From an uncultured Mucilaginibacter sp. (GTDB lineage Bacteria; Bacteroidota; Bacteroidia; Sphingobacteriales; Sphingobacteriaceae): DNA of 8,273 nucleotides. The translations under genes and the position numbers were made by a program. Shown piece by piece: positions 1 to 4,932 of the stretch (its first letter is position 1; every line of letters begins with the position of its first letter). The DNA is taken from assembly GCF_946481715.1 (NCBI RefSeq), contig NZ_CAMLOV010000217.1, positions 1 through 8,273 of the forward strand, in the 5' to 3' direction. The notes beneath the pieces were generated by a model, which worked only from the letters and a program-made list of their open reading frames with translations, ran no database searches and was not told the origin of the DNA.

Positions 1-693
1 TTTGATGTTGATAACACCGGCTGTGCCCGCCGCATCATACCGGGCGGGCGGGTTGGTCATCAGTTCTATTTGCGATAGCGTGGCCGAGGGCATGGCACGC
101 AGGTAATTTTCCAGGTCGGCACCGGATAGGTAGGTGGGTTTATCATCAATATAAATGGCTACCCCGGTTTTGCTATGGAAGCTGATGGTACCGCCCTCGC
201 CAATACTTACCCCGGGCGACTTTTCCAAAACCTCCAGCGCAGTGGTGCCGGCATTGCCTATCAGGGCATCTACATTAACCACCGTGCGGTCTATCTTATG
301 CTCCACAAAAGGTTTCTTCGAGTTCACCACCACTTCCTGCAAAGCTTTGGCTTGCGAGTGCAGCACAATGGCCGGCAATTGAATAAGCGGGTGCTGCGCA
401 TCAACGGTTATTGCCTCGCTTTTATAGGGCAGGCTGCCCACGGCCGTTATGAGGATGCGGTAGCTGCCATCCTTCACACCGCCAAAGTTAAAACCGCCAT
501 CGGCAGTGGCCAGTTCGTATTTTACGGGTATGGAGTCGGCTACGCGGTTGAGCGATACGGTGGCACCATCAAGCGGGCGGCCGTTTTCGTCCACCACTTT
601 CCCGGTTATTTTGCCACCGGTGGTTTGGGCATTTACAAAATTTTGGGCAAAGCAAAGCCACAGGGCCAAAATGGCCATTATCAATTTTTTCAT
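1..693 (-). CDS. Outer-membrane beta-barrel / TonB-dependent receptor-like protein, N-terminal part (cut by window edge)
   Basis: The reverse complement reads openly from an ATG at 693 to the window edge, giving 231 residues in frame with no stop. Residues 1-23 look like a signal peptide (MKKLIMAILALWL... ending NAQ). Residues about 28-112 form a CarboxypepD_reg-like beta-sandwich (GKVVDENGRPLDGATVSL, then DGGFNFGGVKDGSYRI). From about residue 118 comes a TonB-receptor plug-like segment: LQEVVV, ALEVLEKSPGVSI, VAIYIDDKPTYLSG, SQIELMTNPPARYDAAGTAGVINI. This order is typical of Bacteroidota outer-membrane receptors of the 'outer membrane beta-barrel family' type, which run to about 800 residues, so most of the barrel lies to the left. 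The substrate cannot be told. It is the first gene after the ECF sigma unit on the same strand but lies 179 bp beyond it, with hairpins between, so co-transcription is uncertain. Plus-strand open frames here are antisense shadows. Confidence 0.9.
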   Translation of the reverse strand, partial: MKKLIMAILALWLCFAQNFVNAQTTGGKITGKVVDENGRPLDGATVSLNRVADSIPVKYELATADGGFNFGGVKDGSYRILITAVGSLPYKSEAITVDAQHPLIQLPAIVLHSQAKALQEVVVNSKKPFVEHKIDRTVVNVDALIGNAGTTALEVLEKSPGVSIGEGGTISFHSKTGVAIYIDDKPTYLSGADLENYLRAMPSATLSQIELMTNPPARYDAAGTAGVINIK

Positions 694-740
694 TTAAGAG
701 TTAGTTTATAGGGTGAATGTGGGGGCGAGATAAGCTTTCA

Positions 741-780
741 GGAGCCTCATCCCAACCCTTCTCCAAAGGAGAAGGCCTAA
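741..780. repeat. Hairpin repeat of the AGCC-CTCC/GGAG intergenic family
   Basis: This short element has a perfect 8-bp stem, CCTTCTCC (757-764) and GGAGAAGG (768-775), with loop AAA, preceded by AGCCTCATCCCAA. The layout resembles the elements at 2775-2806, 3785-3824 and 7001-7054. It sits between the small membrane gene (ends 873) and the outer-membrane gene (starts 693). It could fold in RNA and act as a weak terminator, but no T-run follows on the minus strand. The rest of 694-872 holds nothing I can support as a gene. Confidence 0.5.
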
Positions 781-872
781 AATGGCGAACGCTTATTGGC
801 ATCGGTTTGGAACGGGCATAGCAATCCCCTGCCGCAAGGGCGTTTGTTTTTTATTTGAATGAATGCAGCGGT

Positions 873-1304
873 TTATTTTTGCAGGCGGCGGCTCATGTAG
901 TAATGCGCCAAAAACCCAAAGGCCAGGCAAAACGCAATTACGGCCAGGGCGTAGATGTCCGTCATTTGGTAGCAGCCTATTATACCCAGCCCTATGGCTA
1001 TGGCGGCAAGTGCAAAGAACCATTTACGGCTGGTTTCCGCGTCGGCTTTTTTAGTGTCGAGCAGTTGGGCAACAATTGCTTCCGGGGTGCCGGTTTCTAC
1101 CATTTTGCGTTTAAGGCGGTCGTTCAAAAACAGTTTTATCATATTTAAAATAAAACTGGTAACCATGTACAGCATCAAAAGTATCACTATGTTGCGTACA
1201 AATTCTTCAAACGATCGGTTATCGGTAAAGGCGTTGGTGCGGCTTTGGGCCTGTGCGCCTAAAGCGGCAGGCAACAGCAGGGTTAAGGTAATTATCTTTT
1301 TCAT
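873..1304 (-). CDS. Small membrane protein of unknown function in the ECF sigma operon
   Basis: This 143-residue protein begins MKKIITLTLLLPAALGAQAQ, a probable signal peptide (1-20) or first membrane segment. Further hydrophobic spans lie at about 37-60 (IVILLMLYMVTSFILNMIKLFL), 95-111 (WFFALAAIAIGLGIIG) and 116-136 (DIYALAVIAFCLAFGFLAHYY). The middle cytoplasmic-type loop (61-94) is charged and contains KMVETGTPEAIVAQLL. This arrangement resembles the small DUF6249-like membrane proteins often found beside Bacteroidota sigma/anti-sigma pairs, but I cannot confirm the family. It starts 42 bp after the anti-sigma stop and has its own ECF-type promoter (1325-1356), so it is probably part of the sigma factor's regulon. 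The leader before the ATG is A-rich with no Shine-Dalgarno sequence, as is normal in this phylum. Function is unknown. Confidence 0.8.
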   Translation of the reverse strand: MKKIITLTLLLPAALGAQAQSRTNAFTDNRSFEEFVRNIVILLMLYMVTSFILNMIKLFLNDRLKRKMVETGTPEAIVAQLLDTKKADAETSRKWFFALAAIAIGLGIIGCYQMTDIYALAVIAFCLAFGFLAHYYMSRRLQK

Positions 1305-1324
1305 TTGTTTTTTTAATGTTTATA

Positions 1325-1356
1325 CTGATTAGACCGGCCACCAAAATTAAAGTTGC
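1325..1356 (-). promoter_or_regulatory. ECF-type promoter for the small membrane gene; -35 inside the anti-sigma 3' end
   Basis: On the minus strand GCAACTTTAA (1356-1347) is followed by GGCCGGTCTAATCAG (1339-1325). The AAC of the -35 and the GTC of the -10 are 17 nt apart, the usual geometry for ECF sigma promoters. The same two blocks at identical spacing occur before the sigma gene at 2395-2426, and 26 of 32 positions match. The -35 block is coding: ATG CAA CTT TAA are the last four codons (M-Q-L-stop) of the anti-sigma gene. The expected start of transcription is near 1321, leaving a leader of about 17 nt before the ATG at 1304. Recognition by the neighbouring sigma factor is inferred from the shared motif. 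Confidence 0.72.
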
Positions 1357-1802
1357 ATTATTTTTTGACTCACAATAGCATCTACCCGTTTTTGATGCTC
1401 CTTAAACATTTCCACTATCCCAAATATCAATATCATTAAAGCGCCGGTTGTTGCTACTGCAAGCAGTACGCCGGGTACCGCCTTTAAAGTGGCGGCCATT
1501 GCCTCGCCAAAGTATAATGCAGCAACAGCAACTACGCCCGTGGCCAATGCTGCTATCATAATTGCTGCCCAGGGGAAGGCCCTTTTTGGTGCCGGCAATT
1601 GCTCCATTACCAATGCAGCCAAATCAAAATCGAATGCGGGTTTTGGCAAATGTTGCATGCTGTTAAACAGCTGCGTGTAATTAGCTGCTTTAGCCCGGCA
1701 AAGGGTGCAGCCCGCTACATGTGCCAATTGTTCGGTGCCGAGTGCATCCGGTTCAGCTGCATAAAGCTGTATCTCTGTTTCGGTTAGATGTGCTGGTATC
1801 AT
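1347..1802 (-). CDS. Zinc-finger-type membrane anti-sigma factor
   Basis: This 151-residue protein directly follows, and overlaps by ATGA, an ECF sigma gene, which is the classic place for its anti-sigma factor. The N-terminal cytoplasmic part carries H28-x3-C32-x2-C35 (AHVAGCTLCRAKA), the core of the ZAS-type anti-sigma fold. Residues about 75-98 (FPWAAIMIAALATGVVAVAALYF) and 106-130 (AVPGVLLAVATTGALMILIFGIV) are two membrane spans, and the protein ends in a short charged tail. Members of this family hold the sigma factor at the inner membrane and release it on a signal; the signal here cannot be read. The ATG at 1802 is fixed by the four-base overlap, which suggests translational coupling and matched amounts of the two proteins. 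Its last codons double as the -35 box of the next promoter. Confidence 0.85.
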   Translation of the reverse strand: MIPAHLTETEIQLYAAEPDALGTEQLAHVAGCTLCRAKAANYTQLFNSMQHLPKPAFDFDLAALVMEQLPAPKRAFPWAAIMIAALATGVVAVAALYFGEAMAATLKAVPGVLLAVATTGALMILIFGIVEMFKEHQKRVDAIVSQKIMQL

Positions 1803-2392
1803 AACTCGCTCCTTTTATATTTTGATAAAATGTTTTCTTTTAGTGTTTTGCGTGCCCGGAAGATGTAGTTTTTTACAGTGCCCTCGGGCAACGAGGTAAT
1901 TTCGGCTATCTCGGCATAACTCAGTTCCTGCTGATGGTATAAGGATACCAGCGTTTTGTAAAGCGGCTTCAGCCGGTCTATCTCGGCATGGAGGATGGCA
2001 GATAGCTCTTTACCAAAAAGGATCTCTTCGGTATCCTGTTGCGCATCCTGGCCGATGCGGGCTTCGGGCGTTTCGCCGTCGTCGCCCAAACTGTCAAACA
2101 GCACCAACCGCTTTTTCTCCAGGTAATGCAGGCAGGTGTTATAGGCTATCTGCCCTATCCAGGTAGAGAGCCGCGACTGGAATTTAAAACCCGGCAGGTT
2201 TTTAAAAGCTTTAAGGTAAACGTCCTGGGCAATGTCTTTTCGGTCGCCGGGGCTGCTGATCATTTTGTAAGCCATCATGGCAACCAGCCCTTCCGTTTGT
2301 TTAATGATCAAGCCAAAAGCATTACGGTCGCCCCGTAATGCGGCTGATACCAGGTGCCGGTCGGATAAGTTATCTTGGTTTTGATTGCTCAC
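1799..2392 (-). CDS. ECF-family RNA polymerase sigma factor
   Basis: This 197-residue protein has the two-domain plan of ECF (group 4) sigma factors. Region sigma2 lies at about residues 23-95 and includes DIAQDVYLKAFKNLPGFKF and STWIGQIAYNTCLHYLEKKR. A variable acidic linker (about 100-125) follows. Region sigma4 lies at about 132-187, with the helix-turn-helix LSYAEIAEITSLPEGTVKNY and then IFRARKTLKENI. The length is usual for the family. The start codon is GTG at 2392: an in-frame TAA lies two codons upstream, and the next in-frame ATG is at residue 39, inside sigma2. The gene overlaps the anti-sigma gene by ATGA. Its promoter (2395-2426) is of ECF type and is repeated before the third gene, which points to autoregulation. 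The start of transcription would fall on or beside the GTG, so the mRNA may be leaderless. Confidence 0.93.
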   Translation of the reverse strand: MSNQNQDNLSDRHLVSAALRGDRNAFGLIIKQTEGLVAMMAYKMISSPGDRKDIAQDVYLKAFKNLPGFKFQSRLSTWIGQIAYNTCLHYLEKKRLVLFDSLGDDGETPEARIGQDAQQDTEEILFGKELSAILHAEIDRLKPLYKTLVSLYHQQELSYAEIAEITSLPEGTVKNYIFRARKTLKENILSKYKRSEL

Positions 2393-2394
2393 TG

Positions 2395-2426
2395 CTGATT
2401 AGACCGGCCTGCCTGTTTAAAGTTGC
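2395..2426 (-). promoter_or_regulatory. ECF-type autoregulatory promoter of the sigma gene
   Basis: On the minus strand GCAACTTTAA (2426-2417) and GGCCGGTCTAATCAG (2409-2395) repeat the blocks of the promoter at 1325-1356 with the same spacing. The 7-bp middle stretch is almost unrelated, so the conservation is confined to probable protein contacts. AAC in the -35 and GTC in the -10 are typical of ECF promoters. Only five bases separate the -10 block GTCTAAT from the GTG start codon, which leaves no room for a normal leader. Autoregulation by the encoded sigma factor is inferred. Confidence 0.72.
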
Positions 2427-2650
2427 AATTATATTTTATTAATTGGAAATAATGGATGGGTGGGGGTGTTGAGTAGCGGGGTGGGTAGCTAAGTAAAGTT
2501 TATAAAGGACGATTTATTTCTACCTCCTCCCGCCTTAGCGATTGGCGCGGATACCGGCCAGTGCGTAATGCCTGCAGGCGTATGAGCAGAAAGCGCGGCC
2601 CGCAGGGAAGGCCATGTAGTGAGTGGTGAATGGGGAGTAGTTCCATCGAA
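2427..2650. other. Non-coding spacer between the sigma and AraC genes, G-rich and GC-rich blocks
   Basis: No credible gene lies between the sigma promoter and repeat copy A. Positions 2458-2485 are G-rich, with runs of 3, 5, 4 and 3 G separated by 1, 11 and 1 bases. Positions 2535-2615 are GC-rich and contain the 10-bp palindrome GCCTGCAGGC (2570-2579) and two copies of GCGCGG (2546 and 2593). The GC-rich block looks like one of the dispersed intergenic elements common in this family, judging from memory of such sequences. A structured small RNA is possible but unsupported. Confidence 0.35.
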
Positions 2651-2732
2651 GAATTAATGTCGAACACCGAATGCCCAATATCGAATAATGAAGGAAAAAA
2701 CTTCGGCGTTGGGCATTAGAAATTCAATATTT
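2651..2732 (+). repeat. Dispersed intergenic repeat, copy A
   Basis: Positions 2661-2712 match the reverse complement of 3881-3932 at 49 of 52 bases. The shared stretch includes CGAACACCGAATGCCCAA, then CGAATAATGAAGGAAAAAAC, then TTCGGCGTT. The element is built from variants of a CGAAYRCCGAAT-like unit and can form a long imperfect hairpin around the A-run. It lies downstream of the AraC gene, about 80 bp past the stop codon. Copy B lies upstream of that gene in the opposite orientation. Confidence 0.8.
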
Positions 2733-2774
2733 CCCATTGGGGCAAAACCCTCCCCGCCTTTGCGCGCTTTTCCC

Positions 2775-2806
2775 GCACACCCCTCCCGTTGGGAGGGAGT
2801 TTAGGA
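2775..2806 (-). terminator. GC-rich hairpin after the AraC gene (possible terminator or repeat)
   Basis: CCCTCCC (2781-2787) and GGGAGGG (2791-2797) form a perfect 7-bp stem with a 3-nt loop, 12 bp after the AraC stop codon. Position suits a terminator, but no T-run follows on the minus strand. The sequence also resembles the CTCCC/GGGAG hairpin elements elsewhere in the window, so it may simply be another dispersed element that has come to sit at a gene end. Confidence 0.4.
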
Positions 2807-2809
2807 AAG

Positions 2810-3700
2810 CTAATTCAACATCTGCTTTTTAAACGTATTGGGGCTTATCCCCGTTTCTTTTTTGAAGAGGCGAGAGAAGTAGGATAGGTTTTCGAAGCCT
2901 AGTTCGTAGGCTATTTCGGATACGGAGAGGTCCTCGCCCAGCAGGCGGTTCTTGGCCTCGGAGATGAGGTAGATGTGGATGTGCTCCAGCGCGGTTTTAC
3001 CGCTTTCTTGTTTCAGCACGTCGGTAAGGTAGCCGGGCGATATGTTGAGGCGCCCCGCCATATCATGTACCGATGGCAGCCCTTTTTGGGCCAGCAAGCC
3101 GCTTGCGGCGTATTTGCTTATCTCCTGGTTAAAGCGGGTTACGGTTGTTCCGGAGATCTCGGCACGGTTGATGAACTGTCTTTTATAAAACCGCTGCGCG
3201 TATTTAAGCATAGTATCTACATTGGCCAGGATAATTTCGCGGCTGTACTCGTCGTGGTTGTTGTTGTATTCGCCTTCGATGATGCTGTAGAGTTCCCACA
3301 CTGTTTTTTCTTCGCGGGGCGAGAGGTGCAGCGCCTCGTGTACCTCGTAATCAAAGTAGCTGTATTTTTTTATTTGGCTGTGCAGCGGGTGCCCGCTAAG
3401 GTAATCCTCGTGCACAAACATCATAAAACCATCTTCTTCAAACTCCAGGTTCTTCATCTCGATAACCTGGCGGGGCTTAAAGAACATCATGGAGCCGGAC
3501 TCGTGGTCGTACCGCGTACGCCCATACAGCACTACGCCCGATTTTAGCTTTTTAAACCCGATCATATAAAAATCGCTGGTGAAGGCACGGTTGCCAATAC
3601 TACAGCTGCCATCGCATCGGTAAATGCTGAAAAACGGGTTTTCGGGCGGCGGGAAGTTGTTTTCGCGGTGCAGCTCGGTGAGGTTTTTATAGTGTTTCAT
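2810..3700 (-). CDS. AraC-family transcriptional regulator
   Basis: This 296-residue protein has the usual AraC plan. An N-terminal sensing domain (about 20-190) includes a cupin-like stretch, YDHESGSMMFFKPRQVIE (64-81). A C-terminal DNA-binding domain with two helix-turn-helix units follows. The first is at about 208-230 (LPSVHDMAGRLNISPGYLTD); the second at about 257-290 carries the family signature SVSEIAYELGFENLSYFSRL, then FKKETGISPNTF. Length is normal and no key part is missing. The gene lies downstream of a short-chain dehydrogenase on the same strand, 247 bp apart, a pairing often seen in Bacteroidota; the dehydrogenase is the likeliest target, which is inference. A perfect 12-bp inverted repeat lies 21 bp before the ATG (3722-3761) and may be an operator or leader hairpin. 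The gene is flanked by copies of one repeat in inverted orientation. Effector unknown. Confidence 0.92.
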   Translation of the reverse strand: MKHYKNLTELHRENNFPPPENPFFSIYRCDGSCSIGNRAFTSDFYMIGFKKLKSGVVLYGRTRYDHESGSMMFFKPRQVIEMKNLEFEEDGFMMFVHEDYLSGHPLHSQIKKYSYFDYEVHEALHLSPREEKTVWELYSIIEGEYNNNHDEYSREIILANVDTMLKYAQRFYKRQFINRAEISGTTVTRFNQEISKYAASGLLAQKGLPSVHDMAGRLNISPGYLTDVLKQESGKTALEHIHIYLISEAKNRLLGEDLSVSEIAYELGFENLSYFSRLFKKETGISPNTFKKQMLN

Positions 3701-3721
3701 GGTGCGTATGAATTAAACAAA

Positions 3722-3761
3722 CCGCAAGTTACATACAGCACAGGCAGATTGTAACTTGCGG
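3722..3761 (-). promoter_or_regulatory. Perfect 12-bp inverted repeat before the AraC gene
   Basis: CCGCAAGTTACA (3722-3733) and TGTAACTTGCGG (3750-3761) are perfect inverted copies with a 16-nt spacer. On the minus strand the second arm is followed by TTTGTTT and, 21 nt on, by the ATG of the AraC gene. The site could be an operator for autoregulation, a hairpin in the AraC leader, or an intrinsic terminator for transcripts arriving from the dehydrogenase gene. Only 21 bp lie between it and the start codon, so any AraC promoter must overlap it or lie upstream of it. The repeat itself is directly visible; its role is inference. Confidence 0.6.
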
Positions 3762-3784
3762 CAATTAAATGATGTGGTAGTGAC

Positions 3785-3824
3785 GGAGCCCCCTCTAAAT
3801 CTCCCCCCGGAAGGGGAGACTTTA
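3785..3824. repeat. Hairpin repeat of the AGCCCCCTC family
   Basis: The element reads GGAGCCCCCTCTAAA followed by a stem TCTCCCC (3800-3806) / GGGGAGA (3813-3819) with loop CCGGAA. The stem is extended by AAA/TTT around one bulged C. It shares AGCCCCCTC with 7002-7010 and the CTCC/GGAG stem with 741-780. It lies in the gap between the dehydrogenase and AraC genes. Elements of this type are widespread between genes in Sphingobacteriaceae, from general knowledge. Confidence 0.55.
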
Positions 3825-3854
3825 ACGCCTGTACTCCAACACGGAAGCTGAAAT

Positions 3855-3937
3855 AATATCGAATAATGAATTTCGAATATCGAACGCCGAAGTTTTTTCC
3901 TTCATTATTCGGTGTTGGGCATTCGGTGTTCGATATT
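3855..3937 (-). repeat. Dispersed intergenic repeat, copy B (inverted relative to copy A)
   Basis: The segment begins AATATCGAATAATGAA and ends TTCGATATT, with a T6 run (3893-3898) at its centre. The two halves pair imperfectly, about 26 of 38 positions, so it can form a long hairpin. The stretch 3881-3932 matches copy A (2661-2712) at 49 of 52 bases on the opposite strand. It begins 10 bp after the stop codon of the short-chain dehydrogenase and may serve as its transcript end. Confidence 0.8.
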
Positions 3938-3947
3938 AAAATCTCAC

Positions 3948-4766
3948 TTAATGCCCATGTGCTTCCACCGCAACATCTTTCCAGTTATCAAAATCGGCCT
4001 GGCGGGCGGCGTATACACCGGCTACCATTGGGTAGGCTACTTTGCCAAGCAGGAAGTGCAGTGGCGGATTTTCACTATCGATAAGGGCCAGTACGGCATC
4101 GGTTGTGGCTTCGGGTTTACCCCAGGTATCGGGCGTAGCACCGTCGGCAAAGGCTTGCTTAACAGGTGCGTAGGCATCAATGGCCTCGGTTTGTTCGGCA
4201 GAGGCGCCACTCCAGTCGGTAGAGAACCCGTTTGGCTCAATTAAGCTTACGTTAATGCCGAAGCTTTTTACTTCGGTAGCAAGGGTTTCGGTTAGGCCGT
4301 TCACCGCAAATTTTGATGCGTTGTACAAGCCAAGTACCGGTAGCGTAACTAATCCCAGCACGCTTGATACCTGTATAATGTGGCCGCTTTTTTGTTGGCG
4401 CATGATGGGCACCACCGCCTGCGTAACCCAAAGCAGCCCGAAGAAATTGGTTTCCATTTGTGCACGTGCCTGCGCTTCGGTTGTTTCTTCTATTGCGCCA
4501 AATAAGCCGAAGCCTGCGTTATTAATAAGTACATCTATACGGCCAAAGTGCTCCTTTGCCTGGTTTACGGCAGCGATGGCGGCGGTACGATCGGTAACGT
4601 CCAACTGAATGGGCAGGATGGCCTCGCCGAATTCGGCAACCAGGTCGTTTAAGCTATCGGTGTTGCGGGCGGTTGCGGCAACTTTATCGCCACGTTTTAA
4701 AAGGGCCTTTGCCCAAAGTTTACCGAAACCACGTGAGGCACCGGTAATGAAGATTATTTTTGACAT
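3948..4766 (-). CDS. Classical short-chain dehydrogenase/reductase (SDR), NAD(P)-dependent
   Basis: This 272-residue protein shows the classical SDR signature set: the cofactor loop TGASRGFG (8-15, TGxxxGxG), LDVTD (55-59), NNAG (82-85), N107, and the catalytic S135-Y148-x3-K152 (VSSVLG, then LYNASKF). Arginine 34 at the end of the second strand favours NADP(H) over NAD(H). The region after EPNGFSTDW (177-185) is the substrate-binding part and ends in a C-terminal extension of usual length. It resembles the cytosolic 'SDR family oxidoreductase' proteins that often sit by an AraC regulator in this phylum. The substrate cannot be predicted. A Bacteroidota-type -7 box TACCTTTG (4792-4799) precedes the ATG by 25 bp. 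The gene ends 10 bp before repeat copy B. Confidence 0.94.
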   Translation of the reverse strand: MSKIIFITGASRGFGKLWAKALLKRGDKVAATARNTDSLNDLVAEFGEAILPIQLDVTDRTAAIAAVNQAKEHFGRIDVLINNAGFGLFGAIEETTEAQARAQMETNFFGLLWVTQAVVPIMRQQKSGHIIQVSSVLGLVTLPVLGLYNASKFAVNGLTETLATEVKSFGINVSLIEPNGFSTDWSGASAEQTEAIDAYAPVKQAFADGATPDTWGKPEATTDAVLALIDSENPPLHFLLGKVAYPMVAGVYAARQADFDNWKDVAVEAHGH

Positions 4767-4774
4767 GTTGTGTT

Positions 4775-4799
4775 TTGTTATTTGTTGATAACAAAGGTA
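4775..4799 (-). promoter_or_regulatory. Probable -7 box and small inverted repeat before the SDR gene
   Basis: The minus strand reads TACCTTTG (4799-4792), an exact match to the Bacteroidota -7 consensus TAnnTTTG. A TTTG that could be the -33 box lies at 4829-4826, but the 26-bp spacing is longer than usual. Just downstream, TTGTTAT (4775-4781) and ATAACAA (4788-4794) are inverted copies with a 6-bp spacer. They overlap the expected start of transcription, a suitable place for a repressor or the neighbouring AraC protein. The 133 bp from 4800 to 4932 hold nothing else I recognise. Confidence 0.42.
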
Positions 4800-4932
4800 T
4801 GGCGGCCGGCCGGGGAGGATTTACACAAAACACGGGATGTTTAGCACAGATTGCGGTAGATTAGCCGGCGGAGCATAATATGGTGGTTACCTTGCATACG
4901 GACTACAAGTCGGGAGGCTGGTGGCAGCGGAA

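Noticed and set aside
155..711. Long plus-strand open frames opposite the outer-membrane gene (155-382, 175-711, 506-697)
   Set aside because: They are antisense shadows. The minus-strand frame has a signal peptide, a regulatory-like domain and plug motifs, while the plus frames lack any domain pattern.
826..840. CCCCTGCCGCAAGGG as a terminator stem after the small membrane gene
   Set aside because: Only four consecutive good pairs can form before a mismatch and there is no T-run, so the stem is too weak to report.
793..1148. Open frames 793-1023 (minus) and 855-1148 or 863-1054 (plus)
   Set aside because: They overlap the 873-1304 membrane protein in other frames and have shuffled compositions with no motif; the 873-1304 frame has ordered membrane spans and its own promoter.
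2975..3547. 190-codon plus-strand frame opposite the AraC gene
   Set aside because: Antisense shadow of a well-supported AraC gene; the predicted protein has no domain pattern.
4180..4608. 142-codon plus-strand frame opposite the SDR gene, and smaller ones near 3912-4244
   Set aside because: Shadows of a gene carrying all classical SDR motifs.
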